This document shows, piece by piece, positions 5,201-6,895 of a stretch of 6,895 bases of DNA. The notes under the pieces were generated by a model. The model ran no database searches. It was not told the origin of the DNA and saw only the letters and a list, made by a program, of their open reading frames with translations. Positions within the stretch are counted from its first letter, which is position 1. Every line of letters begins with the position of its first letter. Source of the DNA: Mogibacterium sp. (GTDB taxonomy: Bacteria; Bacillota; Clostridia; Peptostreptococcales; Anaerovoracaceae); NCBI GenBank assembly GCA_017434685.1, contig JAFREV010000065.1, positions 1-6,895 on the forward strand, in the 5' to 3' direction. The translations under genes and the position numbers were made by a program.

Positions 5201-6895
5201 AAGAAATCACGGCCTACATGGGAGGCACGGCTTATATAGGTGTTTCTTCCGTAGATAATCCTAAGAGCGAAAGCGCAGGCAACCCTGATTATAAATATGC
5301 AGGATATGTTAGAGTTGGTAAGAAGACTGACGGAGATCCGGCATGGCATAATGTCTATGCTTTCGTTAAAGTTGACTCCTCTACAGAGATAAATGGTACG
5401 GATGCAGGTGTATATAACGGACCTATGGCAGCGCCTCTTTATGCTCATGAAGAAGGTGCGGAAATGGACGGATTTGTTCAGCTTACAACTACAGATTCTG
5501 CGGGAAATGAGGATTTCGAATATATCGAGGTTACAAATAATCAACTGATTATAAAACCGGTACCTATTGTAATTACGACCAACAGCGCAAAAAAGGCTCA
5601 CGACGGCAAAGCTCTGACGGCAGGGGGAGAAGCTGTCATTGGAGCATCTGATGATCCGGCCGGGCAGACCACTGCTGATTTGGTTCCGGGTACAAACCCG
5701 GTTACACTTCGCAACGGAGAAAAAGTCGTAATAACAATCGATGGATCTCAGACAGATTTAGGTAGCAGCAAAAACAACGCTACCGTCCACTGGAATCAGA
5801 CTAGTGGTGGTGCAAAACAGCAAAACTATACTGTTACGAAAAACCTTGGAACGCTTACGGTGTATGATTTCACTGCTGAGTTCTATAAGAATACTGAAGA
5901 CGATGTACACGGCATGCCGAGTGACTGGGAAGGAGATATCCAACCTCCAGGCAGCAGGGTTTACACTCTGCCAACCAACGAACCAACCAGGGCACATTCG
6001 AAATTTGAGGGATGGACTACAGATTCAGAAGGAACAGGAACGGTCTATCAGCCGGGAGGCAGCTATACATACCCTGACGATGAGACCGATGTGAAGTTCT
6101 ACGCCAAGTGGAGCGAAGAGGTTGACATAGTAACATATGATCCTAACGGCGGTGTATTTGACGGCAAAACAAGACCTACCGAGATTCCATGCGCCTATGA
6201 CGAATCACATACTATTCGAGAGGCAGCCACAAGAAATTATTATGATTTTGTAGAGTGGAATACGAAGAAAGACGGTAGCGGAGACAAATACTCGCCAAGT
6301 GCTACTTATACAATCAAGGGAGATGTCACCTTCTATGCTCAGTGGACGCCTAAAACCTACACCATCACATACAATTACGACGGAGGTGTCAAACCTGCCG
6401 AAGACAACCCTTCCTCGTATACGGTAGAGCAGGGTGTAAGCATCACCAAAAAGCCAACGAGAAAGGGCTACACATTCACAGGATGGACCGGAAGCGGAAT
6501 AACTGAACCGCAGGAGACTATCAGCTGGAATGCCGGAGAAGAGAACGGAAATAAGGAGTATACGGCCAACTGGAAGGCTGACGAATATACCATCAGCTAT
6601 AGTTATGCCGGCGGAGACGCCCCTGCGAAAGATAACCCTACCAAGTATACGGTCAATGATAAGGTAAGCATTTCCAATGAGCCGACTAGAAAGGGCTACA
6701 CATTCACAGGCTGGACCGGAAGCGGAATCGATAATCCGCAGAAGAAAATCAGCTGGAACGCCGGAGATGAGACCGGAAACAAGTCGTATACGGCCAACTG
6801 GACATTAGATCAGTACAGCATCAGCTATGATTATGCCGGCGGAGTTTCGCCTTCGACGCCTAACCCAACAGAATATACGGTGGAGGATGAGACTG
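2014..6895 (+). CDS. Giant secreted InlB B-repeat surface protein (3' end outside window)
   Basis: An uninterrupted frame of 1627 codons, still open at the window edge; no in-frame stop was found on reading it through. The ATG at 2014 has GAAGGGAG at 2001-2008. Order of parts: cytoplasmic-type basic/polar N-terminal stretch (1-50), hydrophobic signal core (51-73), acidic Pro/Glu spacer (about 79-180), ZU5-like domain (about 184-307), Ig-like segment (about 319-400), B-repeats 1-8 (403-1030), two MBG-like domains (about 1040-1284), B-repeats 9-12 (1286-1596) and the start of a 13th (1600 onward). Such proteins in Bacillota are exported through Sec, are usually held at the wall by a C-terminal LPxTG signal or wall-binding domains, and act as adhesins or stalks. 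The anchor here lies beyond the window, so anchoring and ligand are unknown. The visible mature part is acidic and has just one cysteine (C1393). It could share the upstream transcript. Role in adhesion is inferred from architecture. Confidence 0.9.
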   Translation, partial: MKKQGVNSYYGEPSFKWKDVGPTNIKKLCAEWNNPTHISGIEKERRYSNRKFFAIVMALLLLVQMQPFSFVFAEDGSDAPKAETSSTEVEKKSVPAPKAEPKPEPKPEPAAEPEVKEEPAAEPETPEAEVKEEPAAEPETPEAEESTSSDESQADEETQDAADADVAAEEETPTEEEKEEYPAQTLTANAGGVTVTLKAPEGALPEGSKLKAKQVGQKYIDAVESQIGELRDAVAIDVTPVNKDGKEIQPKKTVAVTFSGANLEMESGDEVEVFRVSDDASSVTDMNGSGNANTQSFNTKHFTIYVTGTNPHETHEQNTEAGRYVLEYGESVYLTDDNDSSADNWTASTGASYVELSDRTTTSLTVKNVNSTNNDQVVAIRHGSYSRTYRYFYITAKAKPRTHNVTYDPKGGKIDGSTNPKTVTVDDGTTIQLPAAPTDKDNYTFAGWKTGSQTYDAGADYTVSADVSFDAQWTADKYSISYSYAGGTAPKTANPTEYTVEDNINISNEPSRTGYTFTGWTSNDMSTPITTPTTPVNWSAGSESGNKTFTANWEIVDYDITYDYDDGTAPSTDNPTKYTVADRVEISNEPTKEGYTFKGWTSEDMSTPITTPTTPVNWSAGAESGNKTFTANWETVKYGITYYYDGGTAPQTANPTEYTVEDSVNISNEPTKEDYTFIGWTGSGIDEPRKTISWTAGAEKGPKSYTANWALTEYSITYELDGGDASSAENPEKYTVAYDVEISDEPTKEGYTFKGWTSDDMSTPITTPTTPVNWSAGDERGNKTFTANWEAVEYDIAYNYAGGEEPAEPNPIKYTIEDSIEISKEPTKAGYIFAGWTSFDTHPKIDTPTTPVEWSAGAEYGNKTFTANWKKQVTLTYELNSGTQQATLIPDIRTITLGEGDKIDLATATFTGHQFEEWNTKEDGTGSHHSGGSEYTMPDHDVTLWAQWTEHPITVTYNYNYSGATEPWKKVSAPENDPYYQVVNEKPTRDEYLFVGWSTTKGATKTSEIEYFPGSNLPTAQEDIELYAVWVMEENEAREYTQILKGFGKEVYYTGEEQKIVPKEITAYMGGTAYIGVSSVDNPKSESAGNPDYKYAGYVRVGKKTDGDPAWHNVYAFVKVDSSTEINGTDAGVYNGPMAAPLYAHEEGAEMDGFVQLTTTDSAGNEDFEYIEVTNNQLIIKPVPIVITTNSAKKAHDGKALTAGGEAVIGASDDPAGQTTADLVPGTNPVTLRNGEKVVITIDGSQTDLGSSKNNATVHWNQTSGGAKQQNYTVTKNLGTLTVYDFTAEFYKNTEDDVHGMPSDWEGDIQPPGSRVYTLPTNEPTRAHSKFEGWTTDSEGTGTVYQPGGSYTYPDDETDVKFYAKWSEEVDIVTYDPNGGVFDGKTRPTEIPCAYDESHTIREAATRNYYDFVEWNTKKDGSGDKYSPSATYTIKGDVTFYAQWTPKTYTITYNYDGGVKPAEDNPSSYTVEQGVSITKKPTRKGYTFTGWTGSGITEPQETISWNAGEENGNKEYTANWKADEYTISYSYAGGDAPAKDNPTKYTVNDKVSISNEPTRKGYTFTGWTGSGIDNPQKKISWNAGDETGNKSYTANWTLDQYSISYDYAGGVSPSTPNPTEYTVEDET
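2248..2556 (+). other. Acidic Pro/Glu/Ala-rich spacer of the surface protein
   Basis: Residues about 79-181 consist mostly of Glu, Pro, Ala, Lys and Thr, beginning with PEPKPEP-type runs and ending in a Glu/Asp-rich stretch. It has no globular pattern and is probably an extended, disordered linker between the signal cleavage site and the first folded domain. The reverse strand appears open only because of the low-complexity composition. Confidence 0.8.
2353..2442 (+). repeat. Exact 45-bp tandem duplication (2 copies)
   Basis: 2353-2397 and 2398-2442 are identical base for base, each encoding the 15-residue unit EVKEEPAAEPETPEA in frame. A further GAG follows at 2443-2445. The absence of even synonymous differences points to recent duplication by slippage or unequal crossing over, and the in-frame length means copy number can change without breaking the protein. 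Confidence 0.95.
2563..2937 (+). other. ZU5-like domain of the surface protein
   Basis: Residues about 184-307. The segment has the run GGVTVTLKAPEGALPEGSKL (191-210), then VAIDVTPVNKDGKEIQPKK, VAVTFSG and finally SFNTKHFTIYVTG. This order (V-x-V-x-AP-x-GALPEG start, a central ID(V/I)x-P-x-N-x-DGKE-(I/V)QP strand pair and an H/F-F-T/S-I/V-Y-V end) is that of the beta-rich ZU5-like modules common near the N terminus of Bacillota surface proteins. Function in this setting is unknown; self-cleavage as in some eukaryotic ZU5-UPA proteins cannot be inferred. Confidence 0.55.
2968..3207 (+). other. Ig-like (bacterial Ig-type) segment of the surface protein
   Basis: Residues about 319-398 alternate hydrophobic and polar residues as beta strands do, with WTASTGASYVEL and TTSLTVKNVNS followed by a strand ending in YFYITAKAK. 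The pattern of a Trp-containing early strand, a central V-x-N strand and a late VxIRHG...Y-x-YFYITA strand fits a small bacterial Ig-like domain. It connects the ZU5-like module to the first B-repeat. Confidence 0.45.
3220..5103 (+). repeat. First InlB B-repeat block, eight repeats
   Basis: Eight consecutive Listeria-Bacteroides (Flg_new/InlB B) repeats, each with a (I/V)(T/S)Y-x-x-x-GG start, a central GY-x-F-x-GW and an (A/T)(N/Q)W or similar end. Positions: 1, 3220-3432; 2, 3442-3672; 3, 3682-3912; 4, 3922-4140; 5, 4150-4380; 6, 4390-4620; 7, 4630-4857; 8, 4861-5103. Repeats 2, 3, 5 and 6 are 77 residues and carry a threonine/proline-rich insertion ending in TPTTPV(N/E)WSAG; repeat 4 is 73 residues with GWTGSGI instead; repeats 1, 7 and 8 are of the classical kind with no such insertion. 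Repeats 2-6 are joined by three-residue linkers, giving an 80- or 76-residue period. B-repeats form small ubiquitin-like folds and serve as stalk or ligand-binding units in InlB and other surface proteins. Confidence 0.9.
5131..5865 (+). other. Two MBG-like domains interrupting the B-repeat array
   Basis: The first (residues about 1040-1184) has VYYTGEEQKIVPKEI in place of the usual YDG core and ends NNQLIIKP. The second (about 1185-1284) begins IVITTNSAKKAHDGKALTA, continues with VVITIDGSQTDLGSSKN and ends QNYTVTKNLGTLTVY, which is the classic succession of the MBG/YDG-type modules found in Bacillota and Bacteroidota adhesins (S-K-x-YDG-x-x-LT, GSQT-x-(V/L)GSS-x-N, NY-x-(I/V)...GTLTV). The first is longer than usual with an insertion around 5323-5470. 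Their role is likely structural spacing or ligand presentation between the two B-repeat blocks. Confidence 0.65.
5869..6895 (+). repeat. Second InlB B-repeat block, four complete repeats and one cut
   Basis: Repeat 9, 5869-6111, and repeat 10, 6121-6345, are classical copies (FEGWTT and FVEWNTKKDGSG cores, ending YAKW and YAQW). Repeats 11, 6355-6573, and 12, 6583-6801, are 73-residue copies of the GWTGSGI type with the same spacing as repeat 4; repeat 13 starts at 6811 and runs off the window. Repeats 11 and 12 share nearly all codons from KGYTFTGWTGSGI to the end. Repeat 10 holds the only cysteine of the visible mature protein (C1393, codon at 6190). More repeats are likely beyond the edge. 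Confidence 0.9.

Noticed and set aside
5032..5601. A 189-codon reverse frame opposite the MBG-like domains
   Set aside because: It has no ribosome binding site or domain pattern and is fully covered by the strong + strand frame.

Overview
The window looks like a chromosomal segment of a mid-GC Bacillota, most likely an anaerobic member of the Clostridia. The reasons are the strong AGGAGG-type ribosome binding sites, the low-GC-Gram-positive pairing of an ADP-ribose-type Nudix hydrolase with a XerD-like recombinase, and a giant secreted repeat protein built from modules typical of Bacillota surface proteins (ZU5-like, InlB B-repeat/Flg_new, MBG-like). Genus cannot be fixed from the sequence alone. 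All four supported genes lie on the + strand.

Layout. 1-113 is a short leader with small repeats and an excellent ribosome binding site. 114-479 encodes a 121-residue protein whose C-terminal half resembles the RinA/ArpU-like small regulators of phages. A 64-bp gap (480-543) holds an extended -10 box, a perfect 7-1-7 palindrome and the ribosome binding site of the next gene. 544-1080 is a Nudix hydrolase with a complete Nudix box, and 8 bp later 1089-1964 is a XerD-lineage tyrosine recombinase. After 49 bp without a terminator, a very large open frame starts at 2014 and is still open at the window end (1627 codons visible).

The giant protein has, in order: an unusually long N-terminal region ending in a signal peptide (cleavage near residue 73), an acidic Pro/Glu-rich spacer with an exact 45-bp tandem duplication, a ZU5-like domain, an Ig-like segment, eight InlB-type B-repeats, two MBG-like domains, then four more complete B-repeats and one cut by the window end. 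The B-repeats fall into subtypes that are arranged as a mosaic, and some copies are over 90% identical in DNA over their 3' halves, which indicates recent duplication or conversion.

How the genes may work together. The Nudix and recombinase genes are probably co-transcribed and translationally coupled; their proximity recalls the nudF-xerD (ripX) neighbourhood of Bacillus. The surface protein may be on the same transcript or use its own unseen promoter. The two most notable points are the recombinase, which keeps the XerD fold, Tyr and KTHPRA ending but has lost two conserved histidines of the active site, and the recombining modular architecture of the surface protein. I see no RNA gene, CRISPR array, insertion sequence or complete intrinsic terminator.
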